Source: Deltaproteobacteria bacterium
Lineage (GTDB): Bacteria > Desulfobacterota > Dissulfuribacteria > Dissulfuribacterales > QOAL01
Direction of reading: 5' to 3'
Assembly (NCBI GenBank): GCA_026995935.1
Contig: JALWNK010000062.1
Coordinates: 1 to 64,000, forward strand
Length of the DNA stretch: 64,000 nucleotides
Below, piece by piece: positions 9,334 to 17,183 of this stretch. Each line of letters opens with the position of its first letter. Positions within the stretch are counted from its first letter, which is position 1. A program made the position numbers and the translations under genes. The notes beneath the pieces are model-generated. The model saw only the letters and a list, made by a program, of their open reading frames with translations, made no database searches and was not told the origin of the DNA.

Positions 9334-9786
9334 ATGATCGTCTTAGAAGATCTTCTCTATACTGAGGAACACATGTGGGTCAAGCCGGATGAAAATAGCG
9401 AGAAGGCCGTTGTAGGGATAAGCGATTACGGCCAGGAGCGCATAGGAATGGTAAGCTCCGTTGACCTTCCAAGCCCTGGTGACGAGTTTGTGGAGACAGA
9501 CATCTTTGCAACGGTGGAAAATTCCATGGGAGAGGTTACAGAGCTTTTGTGCCCTATTTCAGGCAGGGTCCTTACCACCAACGAAATGCTTTTGGATGCC
9601 CCTGAGGCCATAAACGAGGATCCTTACGATGACGGTTGGATGGTGGTCATGGACATAGCCCAGCCCGAGGAACTTGATGATCTGATGACCCCAGAGGATT
9701 ATGAAAAATACGTGGAGGAACTAAAGATTAAGGATGAAGAGCTCCTTGAGGAAGAGGACGAGGACATCCTGGAGGTGGAAGAGTAA
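9334..9786 (+). CDS. Glycine cleavage H-like protein lacking the lipoyl lysine
   Basis: 150 residues. The H-protein hammerhead fold is recognisable (LLYTEEHMWVKPDE; GISDYGQERIGMV; VDLPSPGDEF; CPISGRVLTTNE; EDPYDDGWMVVM). In true GcvH the loop reads ATVESVKAxSD, with lipoylated lysine; here it reads ATVENSMGEVTELLCPISG with one extra residue and no lysine, so it cannot carry lipoate at the usual place. A very acidic tail (about 120-150, DEELLEEEDEDILEVEE) is also unusual. No gcvT or gcvP is nearby. It overlaps fabD by one base, so the two are translationally coupled. Its role is unknown; a scaffold or a protein with a different modification are both possible. Confidence 0.8.
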   Translation: MIVLEDLLYTEEHMWVKPDENSEKAVVGISDYGQERIGMVSSVDLPSPGDEFVETDIFATVENSMGEVTELLCPISGRVLTTNEMLLDAPEAINEDPYDDGWMVVMDIAQPEELDDLMTPEDYEKYVEELKIKDEELLEEEDEDILEVEE

Positions 9787-10730
9787 TGGCTAAGGTGGCC
9801 TTTTTGTTTCCTGGCCAGGGTTCCCAGTACGTTGGTATGGCAAGGGAGTTTTTGGAAAAATTTGATTTTGCAAGGCAGATTTTTGACCAGGCAGGCCAGG
9901 CAACTGGGTTGGACATTGAGGATCTGATTCTCAACGGGCCTGAAAAGGAGCTTACTAGAACGGTAAATCTTCAGCCATGTCTCACCGCTGTGGATGTTAT
10001 TTGCGCTAAGGCCCTTATGGAGGAAGGATTGATGCCAAACGCCGTGGCAGGGCACAGCCTTGGAGAATATCCTGCCCTTTGGGCATGCGGTGTGCTAGGA
10101 TTTTCTGATTGTATAAAGCTTGTAAGGGAAAGGGGCAGGCTCATGGAGGAGGCCGCAGCCAAGAGGCCCGGGGCTATGGCCGCGGTTATAGGTCTTGAGC
10201 GGCAGGAGCTTCAAGGTCTTGTTGACAAAATTTTGCAAGATGAAAAAGGTGTGTTGTCTATAGCCAATCACAACTCCAGGGAGCAGATCGTTGTAACAGG
10301 GGAAAAGGCCTTGGTAAAAGAGCTCTGTAAGCGTGTCAAAGAACTTGGTAAACGCGCAATAATGTTGAAGGTCTCCGGGGCGTATCACAGTCCTCTGATG
10401 AAGGAGGCTTCAGAGGAATTTGGAAAGATTATTTCCAGGTTTACATTCAAGTCGCCATCCATTCCTGTGTACACCAATGTGAGCGCCGAGGGGGAAACGG
10501 ATCCAGAGGTGATCGCAAGGCTACTTAAGGAGCAGATGTGTTCACCTGTCCGGTGGTACGAAATCGTAAACAACATGTATCGGGACGGGGTAAGGATATT
10601 CATTGAAACAGGGCCCAAGAAGGTCCTTTCAAACCTTGTGAGAAAGTCCGTGGATGCTGATGACATTAAGGTGTTTAATGCAGAAAAGCCTTCAGACATT
10701 GACGTTATTAAAGAAGGGCTTTGCATGTAG
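9786..10730 (+). CDS. fabD: Malonyl-CoA:ACP transacylase FabD
   Basis: 314 residues. FabD moves malonyl from CoA to acyl carrier protein, starting fatty-acid elongation. The N-terminal LFPGQGSQYVGMA, the nucleophile S91 in GHSLGEY, the arginine of VRERGRLM near 117, and the catalytic histidine in SGAYHSPLM (about 201) are all present. It shares one base with the upstream H-like gene and is followed by the small UGA-containing gene with a 15-base gap. No other fab genes are adjacent. Confidence 0.96.
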   Translation: MAKVAFLFPGQGSQYVGMAREFLEKFDFARQIFDQAGQATGLDIEDLILNGPEKELTRTVNLQPCLTAVDVICAKALMEEGLMPNAVAGHSLGEYPALWACGVLGFSDCIKLVRERGRLMEEAAAKRPGAMAAVIGLERQELQGLVDKILQDEKGVLSIANHNSREQIVVTGEKALVKELCKRVKELGKRAIMLKVSGAYHSPLMKEASEEFGKIISRFTFKSPSIPVYTNVSAEGETDPEVIARLLKEQMCSPVRWYEIVNNMYRDGVRIFIETGPKKVLSNLVRKSVDADDIKVFNAEKPSDIDVIKEGLCM

Positions 10731-10745
10731 GGAAAAGGAGGTAAG

Positions 10746-10952
10746 GTGTTCTTTTTTCAGAAAAAAAACAACAAGCCAATTGACCTTGAATGCAAGTTAT
10801 GTGGATGTCAACTGGAAATCTGCAGGAGGTGACGTTCAGTGGCCTTGAGGTGTCAAGGCTGCGGCAAAATCTTTTCCATTGGCGAATATGCAGACCAGAT
10901 GACCGACGAACTGGCCCAAATGCTCTCCTTTACCAGGGTGGATATAATCTAA
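10746..10952 (+). CDS. Probable small selenoprotein with dual CxxC motifs (in-frame UGA)
   Basis: Reading through the TGA at 10830-10832 gives 68 residues with Sec at position 29. The first motif is C16-K-L-C19, then LEICRR-Sec-RSVALR, then C36-Q-G-C39 and a helical tail (EYADQMTDELAQMLSF). The frame stays open on both sides of the TGA to TAA at 10950. Nine bases after the TGA lies a hairpin with loop AGGTGT, very like the bacterial SECIS of E. coli fdhF. GGAGG at 10737-10741 precedes the GTG start by 4 bases. From memory it matches the family 'dual CXXC motif small (seleno)protein'. Without recoding it would be a 28-residue peptide. Selenocysteine is inference; selA/selB are not in this window. 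Confidence 0.8.
10839..10862 (+). promoter_or_regulatory. Bacterial SECIS-like hairpin
   Basis: A stem of GCCTTG (10842-10847) and CAAGGC (10854-10859) encloses the six-base loop AGGTGT. It extends outward by G-T, T-G and G-C pairs to nine pairs. The loop lies 15 bases after the UGA, within the distance known for SelB-binding SECIS elements, and differs by one base from the AGGUCU loop of E. coli fdhF (from memory). It would direct selenocysteine insertion at 10830-10832. Confidence 0.75.
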
Positions 10953-10960
10953 AATAAAAA

Positions 10961-11003
10961 GGGGCCCATCGAGGCCCCCTACTTCTTTTGTTTTTCTTTT
11001 TTT
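10961..11003. terminator. Bidirectional intrinsic terminator
   Basis: GGGGCC at 10961-10966 and GGCCCC at 10973-10978 form a stem around CATCGA. On the + strand it is followed by a T-rich stretch (about 10985-11003); on the - strand by a run of T from the A-rich sequence at 10951-10960. It separates the convergent small selenoprotein and the periplasmic Cys protein genes. Confidence 0.85.
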
Positions 11004-11012
11004 GCCTAGTAA

Positions 11013-11219
11013 TTAGCAGCCTTCAACCTTGGAAGCGCTCTTTACCTTGATCTTGACAGAATCACCGGCCTTGGCCTTACACTCGTCCTTCAGCTTGATT
11101 ACAAGCTGTCCATTCTCGTTCTTTACGACCTCTCCCTTGCACTTAGCGGCCAGGCTAACACCTGAAAGTCCAACGGTGAAGAACAGTGCGAGAACCAGGG
11201 ATGTAATTTTTTTACGCAT
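11013..11219 (-). CDS. Small secreted cysteine-containing protein, unknown function
   Basis: 68 residues with a clear Sec signal peptide (MRKKITSLVLALFFTVGLSG, cleavage near SLAA-KC), leaving a ~44-residue basic mature domain. Three cysteines remain (after the cleavage site, mid-domain in KDECKAK, and the last residue). The pattern GEVVKNENGQLVIKLKD ... GDSVKIKVKSA suggests a small beta-barrel. AAGGAGG precedes the ATG. I do not recognise the family. It faces the UGA-containing gene across a shared terminator and has its own promoter. Confidence 0.75.
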   Translation of the reverse strand: MRKKITSLVLALFFTVGLSGVSLAAKCKGEVVKNENGQLVIKLKDECKAKAGDSVKIKVKSASKVEGC

Positions 11220-11277
11220 GACTTCCTCCTTTTTTGGTTGTTAAAATGATCTAATGACAGAACCACAGTAATGTTTT

Positions 11278-11304
11278 AGTATACGAAGCTTTAGAGTGTG
11301 TCAA
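11278..11304 (-). promoter_or_regulatory. Sigma-70-like promoter for the small secreted protein
   Basis: On the - strand, TTGACA (11304-11299) and TATACT (11283-11278) are near-consensus but only 15 bases apart, shorter than ideal. The predicted start is about 11271, giving a leader of about 50 bases before the ATG at 11219. Confidence 0.5.
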
Positions 11305-11336
11305 GTGGTTAAGTGAAATAGCACTCAAATAAAGAT

Positions 11337-12773
11337 ATGTGGGATACAAATCCTCCTTTGAAGACAATTCATAACCAAGGCCTGGACGATGCAAGATTGA
11401 GGGGCCAGAATTATTTGAAGCTTTTGCTTGATTTTGTTATCAAGCTTAATTCTGCCTTTGTGACGGCCCAGGAGTTGGAGGACGTATTCAGTGCCATATT
11501 GGCAGGGGCCACAGCTGGCGAAGGTCTTGGCTTTAACAGGGCCTTTCTCTTCCTTGTTGACAGAGAGAAGCAGATATTGTCAGGTCACTTTGGTCTTGGG
11601 CCCCAAGATCCTGAAGATGCCGGGAAGATCTGGAGTCAAATTTCTGCAGAGAGACTGACGCTTTTTCAAATTCTTGAAGGCGTTAAGGATAAGCTCCAGG
11701 ACGAATCTCATCCCCTGAATTGTTTTGTCAGGCGGATAAAAATTCCCCTTTCAGACACAAACAACTGTCTTATTAAGGCACTCAAAGACAACCAGGCCTA
11801 TCTTATTACCGATGGCCCAAGGGTGGGGGCCATCCATTCCAAGGAACTATGCAGACTTTTTGGCGCCGGCGAACTGGCATTGGCGCCTCTTAACACTCAC
11901 GGTAAGGAGTATGGGGTGGTCGTGGCAGACAATGTCTTTACCAAGGCCCCTATTTCTGAAGAGGCGTTATATTCTTTGCATATTTTTGCAGGCCTTGCAT
12001 CCCTGGCCATATGTCAAAGAAACATGTGTCAGAGCCTGGAAGACAGGGTCGCCAGGTTGAAAGAGGCCAACAGGGCGGTTCAGGAGCAGAAAAACCTGCT
12101 TATTGAAATAGAAAGATACTCGGCCATTGGCAGGATGATTGACCATCTTCTCCATGAGATCAGGAACCCTCTGGCGGCCATAGGCGGGATAGCAAGGCTT
12201 CTTGAGCGCAAAGAGGACGACCAGGCAAAGAGAAGCCATCTTTCAGCCCTTGTTCGCGAGGTAGAAAAGATTGAGGCCACGCTAAGTGGCATATCTGAGC
12301 TTCATGAGATCAAGTCAGTTAATTGCTGTAAGATGGAACTGACCTCCCTTCTGGATACCATTATTGCCATAAGCCACATCGAACTTGAGGATACGGGCAT
12401 TGTTGTCCATAAGAATTATCCAAGGGAGCCGGTTTGGATAATGGGCGACAGGGAAAGACTCCAGGAGGCCCTGCTTTGCATCATCAAAAATTCTATCGAG
12501 GCGATGCCTGATGGCGGTATTATGGTGGTGGCCCTTTCGAGAAAGGGGGCTGATGTGGAGCTTCGTGTCTCTGATAGCGGTCTTGGTATTGCCCGGGGAC
12601 ACTTCAAAAAGGCAGACAACCCATTTTTTACCACCAAGTTCAATGCCATGGGTCTTGGCCTGTCCAAGGCAAAGAAGATTTTAGAGTTACATGAGGGGAC
12701 CCTTTTTCTCACCTCTAACAGGATTGGTGGTACCACCTGTGTCATTACCTTGCCAAGGATATTAAACCAGTAA
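11337..12773 (+). CDS. GAF-domain sensor histidine kinase (orphan)
   Basis: 478 residues, no membrane segment, so cytosolic. A GAF-like sensor region spans about 50-225 (GLGFNRAFLFLVD; LALAPLNTHGKEYGVVVADN), then a short coiled coil (SLEDRVARLKEANRAVQEQ), then the kinase: H273 in HEIRNPLAAIGGIARLL, N-box IIKNSIEAMPDGG, G-box DSGLGIARG, and F-box FFTTKFNAMGLGLS. It is NtrB-like in its kinase core. No response regulator is adjacent; two NtrC-type regulators occur elsewhere in the window (45838 and 49689). The ATG at 11337 lacks a good ribosome site. Confidence 0.9.
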   Translation: MWDTNPPLKTIHNQGLDDARLRGQNYLKLLLDFVIKLNSAFVTAQELEDVFSAILAGATAGEGLGFNRAFLFLVDREKQILSGHFGLGPQDPEDAGKIWSQISAERLTLFQILEGVKDKLQDESHPLNCFVRRIKIPLSDTNNCLIKALKDNQAYLITDGPRVGAIHSKELCRLFGAGELALAPLNTHGKEYGVVVADNVFTKAPISEEALYSLHIFAGLASLAICQRNMCQSLEDRVARLKEANRAVQEQKNLLIEIERYSAIGRMIDHLLHEIRNPLAAIGGIARLLERKEDDQAKRSHLSALVREVEKIEATLSGISELHEIKSVNCCKMELTSLLDTIIAISHIELEDTGIVVHKNYPREPVWIMGDRERLQEALLCIIKNSIEAMPDGGIMVVALSRKGADVELRVSDSGLGIARGHFKKADNPFFTTKFNAMGLGLSKAKKILELHEGTLFLTSNRIGGTTCVITLPRILNQ

Positions 12774-12791
12774 AGGATAGTAAGGTCTGAA

Positions 12792-13592
12792 ATGGAAGAC
12801 TCAAAGGTTGCCAATCTCGTGGACACCCACGCCCATCTGGACATGGTGGTCAGGAATGAAAGGGAACTTCCCCGTGTATTGGAAGGGGCCAAGAAAGAAG
12901 GGGTTTCAGAGATAATAAGTGTGGGGATCGATCTGGCAAGCTCCAGGAAGGCCATTCATTTTGCAGAAAACTTTGACGGTGTTTATGCAGCGGTGGGCAT
13001 TCATCCAAATGATGCCAACCTGTTTTCTGGCGATGCCCTGAAAGAGCTTGAGGGCCTTTCAGAAAACACCAAGGTCAAGGCGTGGGGGGAAATAGGGCTT
13101 GATTTTTACCGTGATTATACGCCTAGAAAAGTTCAATATGATGCCTTTGAGGCACAACTTCAAGCTGCCTCCAAAAGGGGACTTCCTGTCATCATCCACG
13201 CACGCGATGCCCTTAGCGAATGTATTGAAATCATAAGTGAATTTTCGAAAAGAAACGGAATTCAGGGGGTTTTTCACTGTTTCTCAGGAAGCACAAGGGA
13301 GGCCACGCGTGTTCTTGATCTGGGCTTCTACTTATCCTTTACCGGTGTAATTACGTTTCCCAATGCCAAGGGGCTTAGGGATGTCGCGGCATTTGTTCCC
13401 ATTGACAGAATTTTAACCGAAACCGATTCCCCCTTTTTGTCTCCAGTACCCTTTAGAGGGAAGCCAAACGAGCCTGGACGTGTGAGATTTGTGGCAGAAG
13501 CCATTTCAAGGCTCAAAAAGATGGATTTTCTAGAGGTCGCCTTATGCACCACAAGGAATGCCAGGGCCCTTTTCGGTCTGTCTGTTCAATAG
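12792..13592 (+). CDS. TatD-family metal-dependent hydrolase
   Basis: 266 residues. The TIM-barrel metal sites are visible: H13 and H15 (VDTHAHLD), E in AWGEIGLDFYRD, H in PVIIHARDA, H in FHCFSGS, and D in ILTETDSPFLSP. TatD enzymes are 3'-5' exonucleases or D-aminoacyl-tRNA deacylases depending on the member. It starts 18 bases after the histidine kinase and its 3' end overlaps maf by 49 bases. Confidence 0.92.
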   Translation: MEDSKVANLVDTHAHLDMVVRNERELPRVLEGAKKEGVSEIISVGIDLASSRKAIHFAENFDGVYAAVGIHPNDANLFSGDALKELEGLSENTKVKAWGEIGLDFYRDYTPRKVQYDAFEAQLQAASKRGLPVIIHARDALSECIEIISEFSKRNGIQGVFHCFSGSTREATRVLDLGFYLSFTGVITFPNAKGLRDVAAFVPIDRILTETDSPFLSPVPFRGKPNEPGRVRFVAEAISRLKKMDFLEVALCTTRNARALFGLSVQ

Positions 13593-14170
13593 TTCTTGGT
13601 TCCGGCTCACCGAGACGACGGGAGTTGCTCAAATCCATTGGCCTTGCCTTTTCCATTTGTAAGGCCCAGGTACAGGAGCTTGACCAGTCATCCGGTCTTC
13701 CTCCCGAGCAGCTAACCAGGGAAAATGCCAGGCGTAAGTTAGAGGCATCAAAGGCCAGATGTAACGGGGATGTCATCCTTTGTGCAGATACCTGCGTATT
13801 CTGCCAGGGGGTGGTCCTGGGCAAGCCGTCATCCTTTGAAGACGCACGAAGAATGTTGAAATTCCTGGACAAGAAATGGCACCAGGTATTTACCAGTTTT
13901 GTCCTTCTTCGTACATCAGATGGCCTCATACGAGAGAAGACGGTCACCTCCAGGGTTTATCTTGATGTAATAAATGATGAGGTACTTCACGCCTATTGCA
14001 GCTCAACGGAACCGTACGATAAGGCAGGAGGATATGCGGTTCAGGGAAGCGGGTGTTTTTTGACAAGGCAGATAGAGGGTTCTTATACTAATGTAGTTGG
14101 GCTTCCAATAACTGAGACCGTTGAATCATTACTTGAGATCGGGTCCATAGAGCCATGTGTAACAGATTAG
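13544..14170 (+). CDS. maf: Maf-family nucleoside triphosphate pyrophosphatase
   Basis: 208 residues. Maf proteins hydrolyse non-canonical or modified nucleotides (dTTP/UTP or m7GTP types). Motifs present: LGSGSPRRRELL at the N-terminus, ILCADTCV (usual SADT), GKPSSFEDARRML, and EPYDKAGGYAVQG, with SYTNVVGLP at the end. The only usable start is ATG 13544, inside the end of tatD, giving a 49-base overlap and a 16-residue N-terminal lead. It overlaps the next gene by 16 bases. Confidence 0.92.
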   Translation: MHHKECQGPFRSVCSIVLGSGSPRRRELLKSIGLAFSICKAQVQELDQSSGLPPEQLTRENARRKLEASKARCNGDVILCADTCVFCQGVVLGKPSSFEDARRMLKFLDKKWHQVFTSFVLLRTSDGLIREKTVTSRVYLDVINDEVLHAYCSSTEPYDKAGGYAVQGSGCFLTRQIEGSYTNVVGLPITETVESLLEIGSIEPCVTD

Positions 14171-14838
14171 AAGATATAGAAAAAAGGGTCCAAGATGCGT
14201 GCAGGCGTTCAGGACGTGACCCTGCCCGGGTGACTGTGGTGGCTGTAAGTAAGAAAAAGCCAGCATCCATGGTCAGAGAGCTCTATCAGTGCGGACAAAG
14301 GGTTTTTGGGGAAAATTATGTTCAAGAAGGTGTAGAAAAAGTAAAGGCCCTCTCTGATCTTTCTGAAATCAAGTGGCACTTTATAGGGCATCTTCAGAGA
14401 AACAAGGCAAAACTTGCGGTTTTGAATTTCGACTGGATTCAAACTGTTGATTCTGTAAGGCTCGTCAAGTCCCTGAACAGACACGCAGCAGAACAGGGAA
14501 AAATTTTGAATGTCCTTGTTCAGGTGAATATCGGCAGGGAGGAATCAAAGTATGGCCTTATGCCAGAAACGGTACCTGAATTTTTGGACCAGGTTTCTTC
14601 TCTTTCGAATATATGCGTAAGAGGCCTTATGGCCATTCATCCCTTTTCAGGCTCCAAGGAAGCGGCACGGAAATGGTTCATGCAGATGGCCGCGTTGAGA
14701 GCGGAACTTGCCAAGACCTTTCCCCAACTTGACCTTTCAGAGCTTTCAATGGGCATGTCCAATGACTTTGAAGTTGCGATAGAGGAAGGGGCAACCATTG
14801 TCAGGATAGGAACAGCACTTTTTGGACCAAGAGATTAG
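14155..14838 (+). CDS. YggS/PLPBP-family pyridoxal phosphate homeostasis protein
   Basis: 227 residues, a single-domain fold-type III PLP protein (VVAVSKKKP with the PLP lysine at about K33; FGENYVQEGVEK; WHFIGHLQRNKAK; LSMGMSNDFEVAIEEGATIVRIGTALFG). It buffers free PLP and affects amino-acid pools; no catalysis is established. The ATG at 14155 lies inside maf, giving a 16-base overlap, so expression is coupled. Confidence 0.95.
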   Translation: MCNRLEDIEKRVQDACRRSGRDPARVTVVAVSKKKPASMVRELYQCGQRVFGENYVQEGVEKVKALSDLSEIKWHFIGHLQRNKAKLAVLNFDWIQTVDSVRLVKSLNRHAAEQGKILNVLVQVNIGREESKYGLMPETVPEFLDQVSSLSNICVRGLMAIHPFSGSKEAARKWFMQMAALRAELAKTFPQLDLSELSMGMSNDFEVAIEEGATIVRIGTALFGPRD

Positions 14839-14858
14839 ATGCAATTTGAGAGGAGTAT

Positions 14859-15230
14859 ATGTACAAGGTCTTTATAAAAACCCATTTTTCATCAGCACAT
14901 TATCTCAGGAACTACCCAGGAAACTGTGAGCATCTCCATGGACACAACTGGGACGTAACAGTGACCGTACGGGCAGAAAAACTAAACGATATAGATGTGG
15001 CCATGGACTTTCGTGATTTGAAACAAATAGTTGGGGAAATCATGAAAGAGCTTGATCACAAGAATCTGAATGAACTTCCACAGTTTGGCCAACAAAATCC
15101 ATCTTCTGAAAGGCTGGCAGAATACATTTATAAAAGACTTTCGGACAAGCTGGATGGCTTTGAGGGTGTATTTCCAGATTCTGTGGAGGTCAGGGAAACT
15201 CCTTCTTCAGGGGTTATATATTCAGGCTGA
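14859..15230 (+). CDS. queD: 6-carboxy-5,6,7,8-tetrahydropterin synthase QueD
   Basis: 123 residues, normal. QueD makes 6-carboxytetrahydropterin from dihydroneopterin triphosphate in the queuosine (7-deazaguanine) pathway. Zinc ligands H14, H27 and H29 (SSAHYL, HLHGHNW) and catalytic C23 are visible, with LDHKNLNE later. GAGGAG precedes the ATG. queE follows after about 10 bases. Confidence 0.95.
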   Translation: MYKVFIKTHFSSAHYLRNYPGNCEHLHGHNWDVTVTVRAEKLNDIDVAMDFRDLKQIVGEIMKELDHKNLNELPQFGQQNPSSERLAEYIYKRLSDKLDGFEGVFPDSVEVRETPSSGVIYSG

Positions 15231-15240
15231 AAAGATAATC

Positions 15241-15891
15241 TTGGCCAAAGATAATTTGCTTAAGGTATGCGAGACATTTACAAGTCTGCAAGGAGAGGGG
15301 ATTCACTCGGGACTGCCCTTTTTCTTCATCAGACTTTCAGGATGCAATCTGCGCTGCAGCTACTGCGATACTTCCTATGCCTGGACTGAGGGCAGACAGG
15401 TGCCTATTGGCGAACTTATCTCGTTATGGACGAAAAGCGGCGTCAAATTCGTTCTTATTACAGGAGGAGAGCCCTTGATCCAGGAGGGGGTTTATCCCCT
15501 TATGGAGGGGTTGCTTCAGAAGGGTGCCCGGGTAGTATTAGAGACAAATGGTTCCGTACCGTTATCCATGGTGAGCCATCAGGTCATTAAGGTGGTTGAC
15601 TGGAAGACACCTGGAAGTGGGTGCGGTTCAAGTTTCCACCTTGAGAATCTGCGCTATCTGACCAGGAAGGACCAAATAAAATTTGTAATTACCTCCAGGG
15701 CGGATTATAAGTGGGCAGCACGGCTGGTGCGAGAAAGGGCCTTAAACCTGATTTCCAGTGTTCTTTTTTCCCCGGGCTATGGGAGAATTGAGCCTAAAGA
15801 TCTGGCCACCTGGATCCTTGGAGACCGTCTGGAAGTACGCCTTCAGCTCCAGCTACACAAGGTTATTTGGGGAGATAAAAGGGGGGTTTAA
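15241..15891 (+). CDS. queE: 7-carboxy-7-deazaguanine synthase QueE (probable TTG start)
   Basis: 216 residues if begun at TTG 15241, which places LLKVCETFTSLQGEG at the N-terminus as in homologs. QueE is a radical-SAM enzyme converting the QueD product to CDG. Cluster cysteines are C35, C39 and C42 (CNLRCSYC); LITGGEPLIQ and VVLETNGS follow. The frame is open farther upstream into queD, but that part encodes no QueE sequence. TTG 15256 is an alternative; no ATG or GTG fits, and the ribosome site is weak. queC and queF are not in the window. Confidence 0.88.
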   Translation: MAKDNLLKVCETFTSLQGEGIHSGLPFFFIRLSGCNLRCSYCDTSYAWTEGRQVPIGELISLWTKSGVKFVLITGGEPLIQEGVYPLMEGLLQKGARVVLETNGSVPLSMVSHQVIKVVDWKTPGSGCGSSFHLENLRYLTRKDQIKFVITSRADYKWAARLVRERALNLISSVLFSPGYGRIEPKDLATWILGDRLEVRLQLQLHKVIWGDKRGV

Positions 15892-15917
15892 TTCAACCAA
15901 AAATAATTTAAAAGACG

Positions 15918-15946
15918 TTGACAGGACGTTTTAAATAATGTAAAAG
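15918..15946 (+). promoter_or_regulatory. Probable sigma-70 promoter of the atp operon
   Basis: TTGACA at 15918-15923 and TAAAAG at 15941-15946, with a 17-base spacer, stand about 84 bases before the first atp gene. The -35 is perfect and the -10 is partial. The 138-base gap between queE and the operon holds no gene. Confidence 0.5.
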
Positions 15947-16029
15947 CTACTTCTAAAAATTAATGAATGAAGCTTCATTTTTTCTTTCACTAAAATTACG
16001 GCGGGTTAGCCTTCGGGGTAGGAGAACTT

Positions 16030-16455
16030 ATGATTACTATAGACCTTTCCATTGTAGCTGAAATCATCGGAGTACTGATCCTCATAGTGGTACTCAATTC
16101 AATGTTGTACCAGCCCATCAGGCGCATACTTAAGCAGCGTCAGGAAAAGATGGATGCCATTGAGGCTGAGGCAGTGAAGTTTGAGGACCGAATCAAGGGT
16201 CTTATTGAAGATTATGAAAGGAAGCTCAGGGAGGCGCGCCAGGCTGGCAAGGCGGAGTTCGAAAAGCTTCGTGAGGAGGCAAAGGAGCTCGAGAAGAAGC
16301 TTCTTGATGAGAGTATGCAGGAGGCTGAGTCAAAGAGACAGGAGCTCATGAGTCAGCTTGCCAGCCAGATAGAGGCAGCCAAAAAAGAACTCCAGGCCAA
16401 GGCGGAGTCGTTTGCTGTAGAAATTGCTCAAAAGTTGCTTGGGAGGGCTATTTAA
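16030..16455 (+). CDS. ATP synthase F0 subunit b'
   Basis: 141 residues: one N-terminal membrane helix (about 7-27, IVAEIIGVLILIVVLNSMLY) and a long charged coiled coil to the end (KQRQEKMDAIEAEAV onward). This is the b-type peripheral stalk subunit; as the second b-like gene it is best called b'. Its stop overlaps the next gene by one base. The operon order b'-b-delta-alpha-gamma-beta-epsilon without a and c is common in Deltaproteobacteria. Confidence 0.9.
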   Translation: MITIDLSIVAEIIGVLILIVVLNSMLYQPIRRILKQRQEKMDAIEAEAVKFEDRIKGLIEDYERKLREARQAGKAEFEKLREEAKELEKKLLDESMQEAESKRQELMSQLASQIEAAKKELQAKAESFAVEIAQKLLGRAI

Positions 16456-17183
16456 TGTTTAAAAGATTTGCTCCGGTAATATTGATCGGCTTGGCGTTGT
16501 TGCTATACGTGGCAAGCCCGGTCTTGGCGGAAGAGGCTTCAGTGCATGAACCCGCAGCCACAGCCTCCGAGGAGGTTCATGGGGTAAAGGAGGCGGCTCA
16601 TGGAGCGGTTCAGGAATCCGCGGTTCATGAGAAGGCAGGCCATGAGGCTGCTGCCCACGGTGAAGGACACGCTGGAGGGCATGAACATCACGGTCTTACG
16701 CATGGTCAGGTCATGAATTTTGTCTGGCACTGTCTCAACTTTGCCTTGCTCCTTGTGATATTGGTCAAGTTTCTAAAGCAGCCCATATCCGACAGTTTGA
16801 AGGGGCGTCAGGAATCCATTGCCAAGGCCTTTGAAGAGTTGGAGGCCAAAAAGGAAGAGGCAGCTGCGCGCTTTCAGGAATATGAGAACAAGCTGTCAGG
16901 CATGGACGAAGAGGCCAAACAAATTTTAGAAAATTTTGTTGCGCAGGGCCAGAAAGAGCGGGATACAATTATAGAGCAGGCCAAGGCTGCTGCTGAAAGA
17001 ATCAAGGCGCAGGCCGAGTTTTATGTCCAGCAGGAGTTGGCAAAGGCCAAGGTGGAGCTGCAGAAAGAGGTTGCAGATGCTGCAGTAAAAATGGCTGAAG
17101 AATTAATAAGGAAAAATCTGACTGAGCAGGATCAATCCAGGCTCATCAGTGAATACCTTGAAAGGGTGGTGCATAAAAATTGA
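16455..17183 (+). CDS. atpF: ATP synthase F0 subunit b with signal peptide and His-rich periplasmic segment
   Basis: 242 residues. Residues 1-25 form a signal peptide (ending PVLA-EE). Residues 27-83 are rich in Ala, Glu, Gly and His with eleven histidines (H31 to H83, including GHAGGHEHHG), then the membrane helix (about 86-106) and a long coiled coil ending in the delta-binding part (AEELIRKNLTEQDQSRLI). The stalk function, linking F0 to alpha-beta, is well known; the periplasmic His-rich tail is an added element that could bind metal or sense pH. Overlaps atpH by four bases. Confidence 0.92.
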   Translation: MFKRFAPVILIGLALLLYVASPVLAEEASVHEPAATASEEVHGVKEAAHGAVQESAVHEKAGHEAAAHGEGHAGGHEHHGLTHGQVMNFVWHCLNFALLLVILVKFLKQPISDSLKGRQESIAKAFEELEAKKEEAAARFQEYENKLSGMDEEAKQILENFVAQGQKERDTIIEQAKAAAERIKAQAEFYVQQELAKAKVELQKEVADAAVKMAEELIRKNLTEQDQSRLISEYLERVVHKN

